DNA of 64,000 bases from Cupriavidus sp. BIS7. Lineage in GTDB: Bacteria > Pseudomonadota > Gammaproteobacteria > Burkholderiales > Burkholderiaceae. Both the position numbers and the translations under genes were made by a program. How positions within the stretch are numbered: position 1 is the stretch's first letter; every line of letters begins with the position of its first letter. A model generated the notes under the pieces. It was given only the letters and a program-made list of their open reading frames with translations, was not told the DNA's origin and searched no databases. This document shows, in pieces, positions 9,018-18,648 of the stretch. Location: contig NZ_ALOU01000009.1 in the NCBI RefSeq assembly GCF_000292345.1, forward strand, positions 62,001 through 126,000, in the 5' to 3' direction.

Positions 9018-10400
9018 TTACGAGGCACTGGTTTCCCGGGCCAGAATCCCGTCCGCCCTGGGCTTGGCGCCAAGGTACCAAGCCAGCGACAGCAGCACGA
9101 CCCAACCGGCACCAACATACAGCGCGATGCGCGTGTCCTCGACATAACCAAGCACGCCAATCACGAACAGCATGAACGCGATCGCCAGTGCCGGCCCAAC
9201 CGGCCACAGCGGCACCTTGAACTTCAGGGCGCGCACTTCCTCGGCAGACAGGCGGCGCCGCATGGCAACCTGGGACAGCAGGATCATCAGCCAGACCCAC
9301 ACGGTGGCAAACGTTGCGATCGAAGCGATGATCACGAACACCTGTTCGGGGATCAGGTAGTTCAGCACCACGCCACCGAGCAATGCGCCGGCCATCGCCA
9401 GCACCGTCACCCAGGGCACACCATGACGCGAGGTGGTGGCAAACAGGCGCGGCGCCTGGCCCTGCTCCGCCATGCCGTACATCATGCGGCCTGCGCCGAA
9501 GATGTTGCTGTTGATGGCCGAGATGGCCGCGGAAATGACGATCAGGTTAAGCACGGCGGCTGCCGACTTGATACCCAGTCCGGAGAAAATCTGCACGAAC
9601 GGGCTGCCCTGGCTGCCGATGCCGGTCCACGGGAAGATGGCCATCAGCACGGTCATCGTCAGCACGTAGAACAGCAGGATGCGCGCCGGCACGGCGTTGA
9701 TTGCGCGCGGAATCACCTTTTCGGGATTCTGGGCCTCACCGCCGGTAATACCGATGATCTCGATGCCGCCATACGCAAACATCACCACGGCCAGTGATGC
9801 AATCAGCCCGCCCACGCCGTGCGGCAGGAAGCCGCCATGCGCCCACAGGTTGGTGAAGCCCGGCGAGTGTTCGCCATTCATCTGGACGCCAAGGAACAGG
9901 ATCACGGTGCCGCCGATGATCATCGCGGCGATGGCCAGGATCTTCACCAGCGCAAGCCAGAATTCCAGTTCCCCGAACACCTTCACGTTGCACAGGTTCA
10001 GCCCGCAGATCAGCATGACAATGCCGAGCACCCATATCCATTGGGGCACTTCGGGAAACCAGAAGCCCATGTAGATGCCGAACGCGGTCACGTCCGCCAG
10101 GCAGACGATGATCATTTCGAGGATGTAGGTCCATCCGGTAAGAAAGCCCGCGAGCGGCCCGAGGTACTCGCTGGCGTAGCGGCCAAACGAGCCGGTCACC
10201 GGCTCTCGCACCGCCATCTCGCCAAGCGCGCGCATGACCATGTACACAGCCGCGCCGCCGATGATGTACGCCAGGATCACGGCCGGGCCAGCCAGCTGGA
10301 TCGCCGATGCCGAGCCGTAGAACAGGCCCGTGCCAATGGCCGAGCCAAGCGCGAGGAAGCGGATATGCCGCGCGCTCAGATTGCGTTGCAGGTTTTTCAA
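9018..10400 (-). CDS. APC-family amino acid permease (probable histidine/urocanate uptake)
   Basis: This 460-residue protein has about twelve hydrophobic segments. The first carries [12 protein letters not shown], the unwound substrate-binding motif of the amino acid-polyamine-organocation superfamily, resembling ProY/GABA-permease-like transporters and HutT. It is the fourth gene of the hut block between hutH and hutG, so histidine or urocanate is the likely substrate. The start is TTG at 10400, supported by TCTGGAGACAGC immediately upstream; no ATG lies near. Proline or another amino acid cannot be excluded from sequence alone. Confidence 0.85.
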   Translation of the reverse strand: MKNLQRNLSARHIRFLALGSAIGTGLFYGSASAIQLAGPAVILAYIIGGAAVYMVMRALGEMAVREPVTGSFGRYASEYLGPLAGFLTGWTYILEMIIVCLADVTAFGIYMGFWFPEVPQWIWVLGIVMLICGLNLCNVKVFGELEFWLALVKILAIAAMIIGGTVILFLGVQMNGEHSPGFTNLWAHGGFLPHGVGGLIASLAVVMFAYGGIEIIGITGGEAQNPEKVIPRAINAVPARILLFYVLTMTVLMAIFPWTGIGSQGSPFVQIFSGLGIKSAAAVLNLIVISAAISAINSNIFGAGRMMYGMAEQGQAPRLFATTSRHGVPWVTVLAMAGALLGGVVLNYLIPEQVFVIIASIATFATVWVWLMILLSQVAMRRRLSAEEVRALKFKVPLWPVGPALAIAFMLFVIGVLGYVEDTRIALYVGAGWVVLLSLAWYLGAKPRADGILARETSAS

Positions 10401-10498
10401 GCTGTCTCCAGAAGGATGTCTAGATTGGGACCATGGCTTTTGACCGATGGCCCATGGCGCGCGGATCTTCGCCCGCTTCGCGCCGGCACGAACGTCGA

Positions 10499-12055
10499 TC
10501 AGACGCTCGGCAGGATGCCTGCGGGTAGCAGGGCCGTCAGGTGACGCTGGTCAATCAGCGTGCTGGCGTCCTCGATATCCGGAGCGAAGTAGCGATCCTT
10601 GTCGTAGAACGGCACCGACTGACGCAGCAGGCCGCGCGCGTGCTCGAGCGACTCGGTTGTCTTGCCGCCTTCGCGGAAGTCCAGGCCCTGGCACGCCGCC
10701 AGCCATTCGATCGCGATGATGCCGCGCACGTTGCTGGCCATCTCCCAGAGACGCTTGCCGGCGTTGGGCGCCATCGACACGTGGTCTTCCTGGTTCGCCG
10801 ATGTCGGCAGGCTGTCAACGCTGGCCGGATGCGCCAGCGCCTTGTTGTCCGACGCCAGCGCGGCGGCCGTGACCTGCGCGATCATGAAGCCGGAGTTGAC
10901 ACCGCCGTTGGATACCAGAAACGGCGGCAACTGCGACAGGTGCTTGTCCATCATCAACGAAACGCGCCGCTCGGAGAGCGAGCCGATCTCGGCCAGCGCC
11001 AGCGCGAGGTTGTCAGCGGCCATCGCCACCGGTTCCGCGTGGAAATTGCCGCCCGAGATGATATCGCCTTCCTGCGCAAATACCAGCGGATTGTCGGAAA
11101 CCGAGTTCGCTTCGACGCCAAGAACGTCCGCCGCATTGCGGATTTGCGTCAGGCAGGCACCCATCACCTGCGGCTGGCAGCGCAGCGAGTACGGGTCCTG
11201 CACCTTCTCGCAGTTCTCATGCGATTGACCGATCTGGCTGGTCGCTCCCAGCAGGTGACGATAGACCACCGCCGCATCGATCTGGCCGCGCTGACCGCGT
11301 GCTGCGTGAATGCGCGGATCGAACGGTGCACGCGAACCGAGCGTAGCCTCGACGGTCAGCGCGCCGCAGACGCTGGCTGCTGCATACAGGTCTTCTGCCT
11401 GGAACAAACCCTGCAGCGCGTAGGCAGTGGACACCTGCGTGCCGTTGAGCAGTGCCAGACCTTCCTTGGCTGCGAGCGTCAGCGGCTGCAGATCGGCCAC
11501 GGCCAGCGCTTCACGCGCAGGCAGCCATTCGCCGCGATAACGGGCCCGGCCTTCGCCAAGCAGCAGCAGCGACATATGGGCCAGCGGCGCCAGGTCGCCC
11601 GAGGCACCGACCGATCCCTTCAGCGGAATGCACGGGTACACCTCGGCGTTGACCAGCGTGATCAAGGCATCGATCACCTTGCGGCGGATGCCGGACAGGC
11701 CCCGTGCCAGGCTGTTGATCTTGAGCACCATGATCAGGCGCACCAGCGCGTCGTCGATCGGCTCGCCCACGCCGGCCGCATGCGACAGCACCAGCGAGCG
11801 CTGCAGGCTCTCCAGGTCCTCGCGGGCAATGCGCGTCTGGGCCAGCAGGCCGAAACCGGTGTTGATGCCGTAGGCCGTGCGGCCCTCGGCGATAACGCTT
11901 TCGACGCACGCCACGCTGCGGTCGATGGCCGCGAACGCGCGCTCGTCGAGCGTGATCTTCACGGGATGCTGATGAACGGCGCGCAGTTGCGCGAGCGTGA
12001 GTTCGCCCGGTTGCAGATGCAGGGCGATGGCTGAGTGATTAGCTTGATACGACAT
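10499..12055 (-). CDS. hutH: Histidine ammonia-lyase
   Basis: This 518-residue enzyme deaminates L-histidine to urocanate (EC 4.3.1.3). The autocatalytic MIO cofactor triad Ala-Ser-Gly is at residues 151-153 in [12 protein letters not shown], and the catalytic Tyr62 is in [19 protein letters not shown] and the remaining family blocks are intact, so the gene looks functional. The ATG at 12055 is taken as start because the extension to 12121 runs back into hutU. It follows hutU by 14 bases and belongs to the same leftward transcript. Confidence 0.97.
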   Translation of the reverse strand: MSYQANHSAIALHLQPGELTLAQLRAVHQHPVKITLDERAFAAIDRSVACVESVIAEGRTAYGINTGFGLLAQTRIAREDLESLQRSLVLSHAAGVGEPIDDALVRLIMVLKINSLARGLSGIRRKVIDALITLVNAEVYPCIPLKGSVGASGDLAPLAHMSLLLLGEGRARYRGEWLPAREALAVADLQPLTLAAKEGLALLNGTQVSTAYALQGLFQAEDLYAAASVCGALTVEATLGSRAPFDPRIHAARGQRGQIDAAVVYRHLLGATSQIGQSHENCEKVQDPYSLRCQPQVMGACLTQIRNAADVLGVEANSVSDNPLVFAQEGDIISGGNFHAEPVAMAADNLALALAEIGSLSERRVSLMMDKHLSQLPPFLVSNGGVNSGFMIAQVTAAALASDNKALAHPASVDSLPTSANQEDHVSMAPNAGKRLWEMASNVRGIIAIEWLAACQGLDFREGGKTTESLEHARGLLRQSVPFYDKDRYFAPDIEDASTLIDQRHLTALLPAGILPSV

Positions 12056-12069
12056 GTTCAATTCCGGAA

Positions 12070-13755
12070 TTACTTGGAGGTGCCGAGCATCGGCAGGTTC
12101 AGACCGTTTTCGCGGGCGCAATCGACGGCGATCTCGTAGCCCGCATCGGCGTGGCGCATCACGCCGGTTGCCGGGTCATTGTTCAGCACGCGTGCAATGC
12201 GGGCAGCCGCTGCATCGGTGCCATCGCACACGATCACCACGCCCGAATGCTGGGAGAAGCCCATACCCACGCCGCCGCCGTGGTGCAGCGACACCCACGT
12301 GGCGCCGCTTGCGGTGTTCAGCAGCGCGTTGAGCAGCGGCCAGTCGGACACGGCGTCCGAGCCGTCCTTCATCGACTCGGTCTCGCGGTTGGGGCTGGAC
12401 ACCGAGCCCGAATCCAGGTGGTCGCGGCCGATCACCACCGGCGCGGACAGTTCGCCCGAACGCACCATCTCGTTGAACGCCAGGCCCAGCTTGGCGCGCA
12501 GGCCCAGTCCAACCCAGCAGATACGTGCCGGCAGGCCCTGGAAGCTGATGCGCTCCCTTGCCATGTCCAGCCAGCGGTGCAGGTGTTCATCGTCAGGGAT
12601 CAGTTCCTTGACCTTGGCGTCGGTCTTGTAGATGTCCTGCGGATCGCCGGACAGCGCAGCCCAGCGGAACGGGCCAATGCCACGGCAGAACAGCGGACGG
12701 ATATAGGCCGGCACGAAGCCCGGGAAGTCAAACGCGTTCGCCACGCCCTCTTCCTTGGCCATCTGGCGGATGTTGTTGCCGTAGTCGAAGGTGGGCACGC
12801 CCATCTTCTGGAAGGCCAGCATGGCTTCGACGTGCCTGGCCATCGACTGCTTGGCGGCCTTCACCACCTCGGCCGGCTTCGTCTTTGCGAGGTCGCGGTA
12901 CTTGTCCCAGGTCCAGCCGATCGGCAGGTAACCGTTGAGCGGATCATGGGCGCTGGTCTGGTCTGTCACCATGTCCGGGCGCACGCCACGGCGCACGAGT
13001 TCCGGCAGGATCTCGGCGGCATTGCCGCACAGCGCGATCGAAATAGCCTTGCCTTCCTTCGTGTATTGCTCGATGCGGGCCAGCGCGTCGTCAAGGTCCT
13101 TGGCCTGTTCATCGACATAGCGCGTGCGCAGGCGGAAGTCGATGCTGCTTTGCTGGCATTCGATGTTCAGCGAGCACGCACCGGCCAGCGTTGCGGCCAG
13201 CGGCTGCGCGCCGCCCATGCCGCCCAGGCCGGCGGTCAGTACCCAGCGGCCAGTCAGGTTGCCGTCATAGTGCTGGCGGCCAGCCTCGACAAACGTCTCA
13301 TAGGTGCCCTGCACGATGCCCTGGCTGCCGATATAGATCCAGGAGCCGGCCGTCATCTGGCCGTACATGGCCAGGCCCTTGGCATCCAGCTCGTTGAAGT
13401 GCTCCCAGTTGGCCCAGTGCGGAACCAGGTTGGAGTTGGCGATCAGAACGCGCGGCGCGTCCGCGTGCGTCTTGAACACGCCAACCGGCTTGCCCGATTG
13501 CACGAGCAGCGTCTCGTCGTCGCCGAGCTTCTCCAGCGTTTCGACGATCTTGTCGTAGCACTCCCAATTGCGTGCGGCGCGGCCAATGCCGCCATAGACC
13601 ACCAGTTCCTTGGGGTTCTCCGCCACTTCGGGGTCGAGGTTGTTCATCAGCATGCGCAGCGGCGCCTCGGTCAGCCAGCTCCTGGCCTGCAACTGATTGC
13701 CGCGCCGCGCGCGGATCTCTACGTCACGGTAACGATTGGGGGTGCTCACGGTCAT
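12070..13755 (-). CDS. hutU: Urocanate hydratase
   Basis: This 561-residue enzyme converts urocanate to 4-imidazolone-5-propionate (EC 4.2.1.49) using tightly bound NAD+. The NAD site [11 protein letters not shown] and the catalytic-Cys segment [16 protein letters not shown] are both present, and length matches the family. Its product needs imidazolonepropionase (HutI), which is not encoded in this window. The promoter side carries a 12-bp TTGTATATACAA palindrome, so it is probably repressed by the adjacent hutC product. Confidence 0.97.
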   Translation of the reverse strand: MTVSTPNRYRDVEIRARRGNQLQARSWLTEAPLRMLMNNLDPEVAENPKELVVYGGIGRAARNWECYDKIVETLEKLGDDETLLVQSGKPVGVFKTHADAPRVLIANSNLVPHWANWEHFNELDAKGLAMYGQMTAGSWIYIGSQGIVQGTYETFVEAGRQHYDGNLTGRWVLTAGLGGMGGAQPLAATLAGACSLNIECQQSSIDFRLRTRYVDEQAKDLDDALARIEQYTKEGKAISIALCGNAAEILPELVRRGVRPDMVTDQTSAHDPLNGYLPIGWTWDKYRDLAKTKPAEVVKAAKQSMARHVEAMLAFQKMGVPTFDYGNNIRQMAKEEGVANAFDFPGFVPAYIRPLFCRGIGPFRWAALSGDPQDIYKTDAKVKELIPDDEHLHRWLDMARERISFQGLPARICWVGLGLRAKLGLAFNEMVRSGELSAPVVIGRDHLDSGSVSSPNRETESMKDGSDAVSDWPLLNALLNTASGATWVSLHHGGGVGMGFSQHSGVVIVCDGTDAAAARIARVLNNDPATGVMRHADAGYEIAVDCARENGLNLPMLGTSK

Positions 13756-13820
13756 TCCTCATCCACGGTTTGTTCACAACGACGACAGCGCCGCAGCGCC
13801 ATCCGATGGGTTGTACAGTA

Positions 13821-13832
13821 TTGTATATACAA
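13821..13832 (-). promoter_or_regulatory. Candidate HutC operator (TTGTATATACAA)
   Basis: TTGTATATACAA is a perfect 12-bp palindrome 66 bases upstream of the hutU start and between hutU and hutC. Known HutC operators have a TGTATATACA-like core, so this is a good match. TTGTAC hexamers flank it at 13811 and 13839 and may extend the site. Confidence 0.7.
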
Positions 13833-14012
13833 GTGCATTTGTACTGGGGTTTACCCCCTTTTGGGGCAAGCAGCGGCTTGCATACGTGACGTGGAGGGAA
13901 CGGAAGTGGGCCTTGCCGCACAGTCAATGCGCGGCAAGGTCAGTGAATCGGCGATTCAGCGGGAAAAGGACTGGAAACGGGCTGGAAGCGGGGTGGAGAC
14001 GGCGTGGAAAGG

Positions 14013-14768
14013 TCAGGCGGTGGGGCCGAATCGCCCTTCCAGGCGGTGACGCGACCCCGGATGCAGCAGGCGGGCAAACGTGACCACGCGCTTGCCTGAC
14101 CACGTGCGGCGCCGGATCAGCAGGCACGGCTCGGCGCGCGGAATCTGCAGCAGTTTCGCTTCATCGGCGGTGGCGATAACGGCCTCGACAATGTGCTCGC
14201 CCGCTGTCAGCGGGGCCAGGCCCTGCAGATAGGCATTTGGGGTGTCGGCGACAAAATCCTGTTTCAGGTAGTCAGGCGCCAGGCCGGGATTGACGTAGCG
14301 GTCCTCGATCTGCACCGGGACGTTGTCCTGGTAGTGGACGATAACGGAATGGAAGATCTTCTCGCCTTCGCGCAGGTCCATCGCCACGGCGCGCTCAGGC
14401 CCGGCGGGCTCCTCGCGCAGCAATATCACTTCGGAGCGATGCCGATGCCCACGCTCCGCGATTTCGTCCGCGATGTTGTTAACCTCCAGCAGCGATGACT
14501 GCATCTTCGGTTCGGCCACGAACGTGCCAACGCCCTGCATGCGCACGAGCCGGCCTTCGGCAGTCAGTTCGCGCAACGCGCGATTGATCGTCATCCGGCT
14601 GGCGCCGAACTGCTCGACCAGTTCGTTCTCCGACGGCACGCGATGATGCGCGGGCCAGGCGCCTGTATCGATCTGCCGCGTAATCATCTGCTTCAGACGC
14701 AGATACAACGGCATCGGCGCGTCCTCGGCACCGCTCTCCATCGTCAGCTCAGGCGTTTGCCGCGGCAT
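14013..14768 (-). CDS. hutC: Histidine utilization repressor, GntR family
   Basis: This 251-residue regulator has an N-terminal winged helix-turn-helix of the GntR type (about residues 20-90, including VPSENELVEQFGASRMTINR) followed by a UTRA ligand-binding domain to about residue 245. HutC proteins repress hut genes and are released by urocanate. It is upstream of hutU in the same direction with a HutC-like palindrome between them. The 10-residue N-terminal stretch before the winged helix is variable, so a start at the second Met is possible. Confidence 0.93.
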   Translation of the reverse strand: MPRQTPELTMESGAEDAPMPLYLRLKQMITRQIDTGAWPAHHRVPSENELVEQFGASRMTINRALRELTAEGRLVRMQGVGTFVAEPKMQSSLLEVNNIADEIAERGHRHRSEVILLREEPAGPERAVAMDLREGEKIFHSVIVHYQDNVPVQIEDRYVNPGLAPDYLKQDFVADTPNAYLQGLAPLTAGEHIVEAVIATADEAKLLQIPRAEPCLLIRRRTWSGKRVVTFARLLHPGSRHRLEGRFGPTA

Positions 14769-14889
14769 TCTGGGGGCTCTCCAACTTCGGTCTGGGAAAG
14801 TCGCGAAGCGTTCACCGGATCGCGTACCTATACATGATTAGACAATCGGCGGCATTATCGCAAATGAATACGGTATGCACACCCGGTAC

Positions 14890-14915
14890 GTGTGGGGGTA
14901 TTTGTGTGGGGGTAT
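14890..14915. repeat. Direct repeat GTGTGGGGGTAT, two copies
   Basis: Two identical 12-base copies, separated by two bases (14-base period), lie between the LuxR gene stop and the hutC start. They are in the upstream region of hutC and could be a regulator site or a chance GT-rich duplication. Confidence 0.6.
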
Positions 14916-14957
14916 GGGCGGCGCACCCCGCCCCCGATCGGGAATAAAGGGATCAGA

Positions 14958-15758
14958 TCAGCCGCGCGGCGCAATATTGGCCGGCAGGCTGTCCAGCATC
15001 GACAGCAATTCCCGGTGCGTGCGCACGCCAAGCTTGGCAAAAGCGCGATAGCGGTACGTGAGCACCGTGGTGGAAGACAACCCCAGCTTCCCCGCGATCT
15101 CTCGCGTGGTGTGCCCCGCCAGCACATGGGTCATGACCTGCCGCTCGCGCTTGCCTAGCAGGGACAGCACCTTTTGATGCAGGGAGTCCCCGGCCAGCCC
15201 GCGCGGGGCCTTGCGGATGTGGGCGATGACGGCTTCGTGCAGCACCGGCGCGCATTGCCCGATGGCCTCAAAATCGCCCGCATCGAACGGTGCAAACGCC
15301 AGGTTGCGGTAGAAGCTGATGGCAATGCGGCGGCCATCGGCATTGAGCAGCAGGACAGACGTACGCTCGCGAATGCCGGGCTGGCCGTAGCACACATCCC
15401 GGTAGTGCGAATTGCTCACCTCCTCGGCGCGCTGATGGCTCATCCAGGTCTGGGAACGCACGGGCGTCTTCTTGCGGGCGAGCCAGACCATGTTGGCATC
15501 GAGCTGGTCAAAGCCATAGCGGAAATACTCGACGGCGGTCACCGACGCAATGGCGCCATGCGCGCTGGCCGTGGAGACGGCGGAAACGCGGCCGTCCCCC
15601 TCCAGCGCGAACACCGTGCAATGGCTGGCCGGCAGCACGCATTGCATGGCCTCCAGGAAGCACTGCGCCAGCTCGGCCGATCCGATCCCCGCCATCACAC
15701 CGGTGACGAAGTCGAGCGGCACACTGCCGTGGCTCGGATTCAGCTTCCAGGTCTTCAT
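14958..15758 (-). CDS. LuxR family transcriptional regulator
   Basis: This 266-residue regulator has an N-terminal GAF/autoinducer-like sensory region and a C-terminal LuxR-type helix-turn-helix (about 195-258), with LLGKRERQVMTHVLAGHTT and the recognition segment SSTTVLTYRYRAFAKLG. It is the last gene of a leftward operon headed by an FAD monooxygenase. A clear paralogue is encoded at 58568-59386, also beside an FAD monooxygenase: both share CTVFA, a Cys-Tyr-x-Gln-Pro block and the HTH. It probably senses the monooxygenase substrate or a product; there is no luxI-like gene, so quorum sensing is unlikely. Confidence 0.85.
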   Translation of the reverse strand: MKTWKLNPSHGSVPLDFVTGVMAGIGSAELAQCFLEAMQCVLPASHCTVFALEGDGRVSAVSTASAHGAIASVTAVEYFRYGFDQLDANMVWLARKKTPVRSQTWMSHQRAEEVSNSHYRDVCYGQPGIRERTSVLLLNADGRRIAISFYRNLAFAPFDAGDFEAIGQCAPVLHEAVIAHIRKAPRGLAGDSLHQKVLSLLGKRERQVMTHVLAGHTTREIAGKLGLSSTTVLTYRYRAFAKLGVRTHRELLSMLDSLPANIAPRG

Positions 15759-15821
15759 TGGGGCGATGTGCGGTATGCGGTGGGCGACGGGTAACGATGG
15801 GGGCGGGCTGCCGCCATCGTA

Positions 15822-16835
15822 TCAGCGCGCCGCAATACGCACACGCTGGTCTATCGCACCGAACACGGAAGCACCGTTTGCGTCCAGCACCTCGATGCGC
15901 ACGCGGTCGCCATTTGCCAGGTAAGGATGCAGCGCGTGCTCCGGCACTCCGTCCAGCATCTGCCGCACACGCGCCTCGGTGATGCAGGCGTTGCCCGCGG
16001 CGGGATCGGCGTTGCTGATGGTGCCTGCGCCAACGATGCTGCCCGCCCCCAGCGCCCGCGTACGGGCCAGGTGCGCGAGGATATGTCCAAAGTGGAACAC
16101 GGTCTCCTCGCCGGCGTCGGGATGACCGAACCATTGATCGTTCAGCCGGATGCGTACCGGCAGGTGCAGCATTGCATCGCGCCAGGCATCGCCCAACGCC
16201 GCCGGCGTGACCGCGACCGGCGCGAAGCTGGTAGCCGGCTTGCTCTGGTAGAAGCCAAACCCGCGCGCCAGTTCCGCAGGGATCAGGCCGCGCAGCGATA
16301 CATCGTTGAGCAGCACCGCCAGCGCGATGTGCCCGACGGCGTCCTCCGCACTCACGCCCATCGGAACGTCCGTGGTGATGACGGCGATCTCGGCTTCCAG
16401 GTCGATGCCATGCGCGGCATCCACGGCGTCGATCGGATCGCTTCCGCCCAGCATCACGTCGGAGCCGCCCTGATAGACCAGCGGCTCATCCTCGTAGCGC
16501 GGCGGAATCGGCTCCTGGCGCCATTTGTAGATCAGTCGCGCATGGTTGCGGTACACGGAGGCATCAGCCCACTGGTAGGCGCGCGGCAACGGCGCCATGC
16601 AGGCCGACTGGTCGAAGCGCTCGGCATCGCGCCACCCGGCGGCGTCCAGACTGCGATGCAAGGCATCGAGCCGTGGCGCGGCGCTGCCCCAGTTATCGAG
16701 CGCGGCCTGCAGCGTGCGCGCGATGTCCGGTACCGGCACGCAATGCCGCAGGTCCTGGCTGACCAGTACCAGCTGGCCGTCGCGCGAGCCGTCGCGCCGC
16801 GTGGCCAGGCGAAGATCGAAATGTTGCTGGCTCAT
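15822..16835 (-). CDS. Fumarylacetoacetate hydrolase family protein
   Basis: This 337-residue protein carries the FAH fold in its C-terminal two thirds. Metal-site acids appear in DLEAEIAVIT, and GSIVGAGTISN matches the conserved FAH end motif. Family members hydrolyse C-C bonds of acylpyruvates formed after gentisate- or homogentisate-type ring cleavage. Its ATG overlaps the stop of the VOC gene (ATGA), so the two are translationally coupled and probably act in sequence. A much longer open frame to 17108 is rejected because it reads through the VOC gene. The ring-cleavage product it uses is not known. Confidence 0.85.
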   Translation of the reverse strand: MSQQHFDLRLATRRDGSRDGQLVLVSQDLRHCVPVPDIARTLQAALDNWGSAAPRLDALHRSLDAAGWRDAERFDQSACMAPLPRAYQWADASVYRNHARLIYKWRQEPIPPRYEDEPLVYQGGSDVMLGGSDPIDAVDAAHGIDLEAEIAVITTDVPMGVSAEDAVGHIALAVLLNDVSLRGLIPAELARGFGFYQSKPATSFAPVAVTPAALGDAWRDAMLHLPVRIRLNDQWFGHPDAGEETVFHFGHILAHLARTRALGAGSIVGAGTISNADPAAGNACITEARVRQMLDGVPEHALHPYLANGDRVRIEVLDANGASVFGAIDQRVRIAAR

Positions 16836-17383
16836 GCCCTGCCCTCCCCGCGCCTGGCCTGTTTCTCCAGCGTCCACGCAGCCAGCGCGCCATGCGCTTC
16901 GCGCGCATAGCCGGTCACCACCTCGGGCGGTGCCACTTCGGTCGTCAGCTCCAGCCGTATCCCATTCGGATCGAAGAAGTAGATCGATTCGATATAGCCG
17001 TCGTGATCGGTCACGCCGATCACCTCCACACCGCAGGCGAGCAGGCGCTCGCGCATCGCATACAGGCTCTCGCGGTCCGCTACGCGCAGCGCAATATGGT
17101 TGACCCACGCCGGCGTATTGGGGCTTGGCTCGGCGGCTACGTCGTCACCAAGGTCGAAGAACGCGATATGCGAGCCATCGCACATGCGGAAGAAGATATG
17201 CACGTAGGGGCAATACTCGCCGGTGCTTGGCACATTGTCCTTGCGGATCACGTGCACCAGCGGCAGCCCCAGGATGTCCTCGTAGAAGTGGCGCGTGGCC
17301 TCGGCGTCCCGGCAGCGCCACGCGAAATGATGCAGGCCGTGCACCGGGCGAGGCGCATCGGCTGAAGAGTTCGATCGATGCAT
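16832..17383 (-). CDS. VOC superfamily protein, possible ring-cleavage dioxygenase
   Basis: This 183-residue protein has the paired beta-alpha-beta-beta-beta modules of the vicinal oxygen chelate superfamily. Likely metal ligands are the His in LHHFAWRC, the His in WVNHIALRV and the Glu in IRLELTTE. Such proteins include extradiol dioxygenases and glyoxalases. Placed between a monooxygenase and an FAH hydrolase, a ring-opening dioxygenase role fits, but lyase or isomerase activity is possible. The ATG at 17383 follows AGGGACAGC; a TTG at 17398 is less likely. It begins 7 bases after the Bug receptor stop. Confidence 0.8.
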   Translation of the reverse strand: MHRSNSSADAPRPVHGLHHFAWRCRDAEATRHFYEDILGLPLVHVIRKDNVPSTGEYCPYVHIFFRMCDGSHIAFFDLGDDVAAEPSPNTPAWVNHIALRVADRESLYAMRERLLACGVEVIGVTDHDGYIESIYFFDPNGIRLELTTEVAPPEVVTGYAREAHGALAAWTLEKQARRGEGRA

Positions 17384-17390
17384 GCTGTCC

Positions 17391-18359
17391 CTAGTCAAGC
17401 GAGATATGGTTGTCCTTGATGATCGGCCCCCACTTGCGCGATTCCTCGCGGGCCAGCGCGTGGAACTGTTCGGGGGTTCCCGGCAGCGGCTCCAGGCCGA
17501 AATCGGTGAAGCGTTTCATGACCGCGGGATTCTTCAGAGCCTTGTTCAATTCCTGATTCAGACGCTGCACGGTGCCTGGCTGCATCGATGCCGGGCCCAG
17601 CACGCCTTGCAGCGCGAACACGTCGATATTGGCCACGCCCAGTTCGGTCAGTGTCGGCACGTCCGGCAGCACCGGCGTGCGCGTGCGTGAACCAATGGCC
17701 AGCGCCCTGACCTTGCCGCTCTGGATGATGGACAACCCCGAAGCCAGATCCAGGAACATGACCGGCACCTGCCCCGCCATGACATCCTGCATTGCGGGCG
17801 CCGCGCCGCGATACGGCACGTGAACGAGCGATGTGCCGGTGCGGGTCTTGAACATTTCCATCGCCAGATGGTGCGGCGACCCGTTGCCCACCGACGCATA
17901 GTTGACCTTGCCGGGATTGGCACGCACGTATGCGAGGAATTCCTTGAAGGTCTTCGCCGGGAACGATGGGTGCACCACCAGCGCAAGCGGAAATTTTCCG
18001 ATTGCGCCGATATAGGTGAAGTCCTTGTCCGGATCGAACGGCAGCTTCGTGAACAGGTAGGCGTTGAACGCCATCAGCGCATTGTCGGCGGACATGACGG
18101 TGTAGCCGTCTGGCTTGGCACGCGCCACAGCGTCGGCGCCGACATTGGTGGCCGCGCCGGGCCGGTTCTCGATCACCAGTTGCTGCCCCAGCCCCGCGCG
18201 CATGCTCTCGGCCAGCGTGCGCGCCAGGTTGTCCGTGCCGCCACCGGGCGGATACGGCACGATCCACTTGATGTACTGCGACGGATAGGCGGCCTCGGCG
18301 AAGGCCAGCGGCGCGGCGGCAAAAGCCCCGGCCGCGAGGGCAAACTGGCGGCGATTCAT
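17391..18359 (-). CDS. Bug/TctC-type periplasmic substrate-binding receptor
   Basis: This 322-residue protein has a signal peptide (MNRRQFALAAGAF, cleaved near AFA) and the Bug/TTT signature blocks VPYPPGGGTDNLAR, ENRPGAATNVGA and PDGYTVM. In the family these receptors bind carboxylates, amides or aromatic acids in the periplasm, sometimes delivering to a TctAB membrane pair. No TctA or TctB gene is present here. Its place in the monooxygenase operon suggests it captures that pathway's aromatic or carboxylate substrate. GGGAGA precedes the ATG. Confidence 0.93.
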   Translation of the reverse strand: MNRRQFALAAGAFAAAPLAFAEAAYPSQYIKWIVPYPPGGGTDNLARTLAESMRAGLGQQLVIENRPGAATNVGADAVARAKPDGYTVMSADNALMAFNAYLFTKLPFDPDKDFTYIGAIGKFPLALVVHPSFPAKTFKEFLAYVRANPGKVNYASVGNGSPHHLAMEMFKTRTGTSLVHVPYRGAAPAMQDVMAGQVPVMFLDLASGLSIIQSGKVRALAIGSRTRTPVLPDVPTLTELGVANIDVFALQGVLGPASMQPGTVQRLNQELNKALKNPAVMKRFTDFGLEPLPGTPEQFHALAREESRKWGPIIKDNHISLD

Positions 18360-18426
18360 CGGTTGTCTCCCTGATTATTGTGGTGAAAGTCCGGCACATG
18401 GCCGGCTAAATGCGACCGTGGCCGGA

Positions 18427-18648
18427 TCACGGCACGGCGATATGCACTGCGGAAAGCGATGGCGTCGGCAGGTCCCGCAGCGCCTGTTCGATCGCCAGGC
18501 TGCAACGGGATTCGTCACCCACCTGCTCGAACAGCAGCAGCGCCAGCCGGGCCAGAAGCAGCGCCTCGCGCTCCTGACCGGCCGCGCTGATAGCACGGGC
18601 GCATTGGGTGTACACGCGGTCGCGTGCGTCGGCGTGAAGCGTGGTCAC
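18427..18648 (-). CDS. DUF2783 domain-containing small protein
   Basis: This 73-residue protein starts at a GTG whose sequence overlaps the monooxygenase stop (GTGA, 18645-18648), indicating translational coupling. Its core (VYTQCARAISAAGQEREALL then LARLALLLFEQVGD) matches the protein encoded at 62660-62842, which also follows an FAD monooxygenase. It is predicted helical and cytosolic, with no metal or cofactor motif. The function of DUF2783 is not known to me; the strict pairing suggests a subunit or helper of the monooxygenase. A longer open frame reaching 18765 reads into the monooxygenase gene and is not used. Confidence 0.8.
   Translation of the reverse strand: MTTLHADARDRVYTQCARAISAAGQEREALLLARLALLLFEQVGDESRCSLAIEQALRDLPTPSLSAVHIAVP

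Noticed and set aside
12151..14049. 632-codon open frame on the plus strand
   Set aside because: Antisense to hutU, which is fully conserved.
14958..15758. Quorum-sensing LuxR
   Set aside because: No luxI homologue, and the gene is at the end of a catabolic operon with a paralogue in a similar setting.
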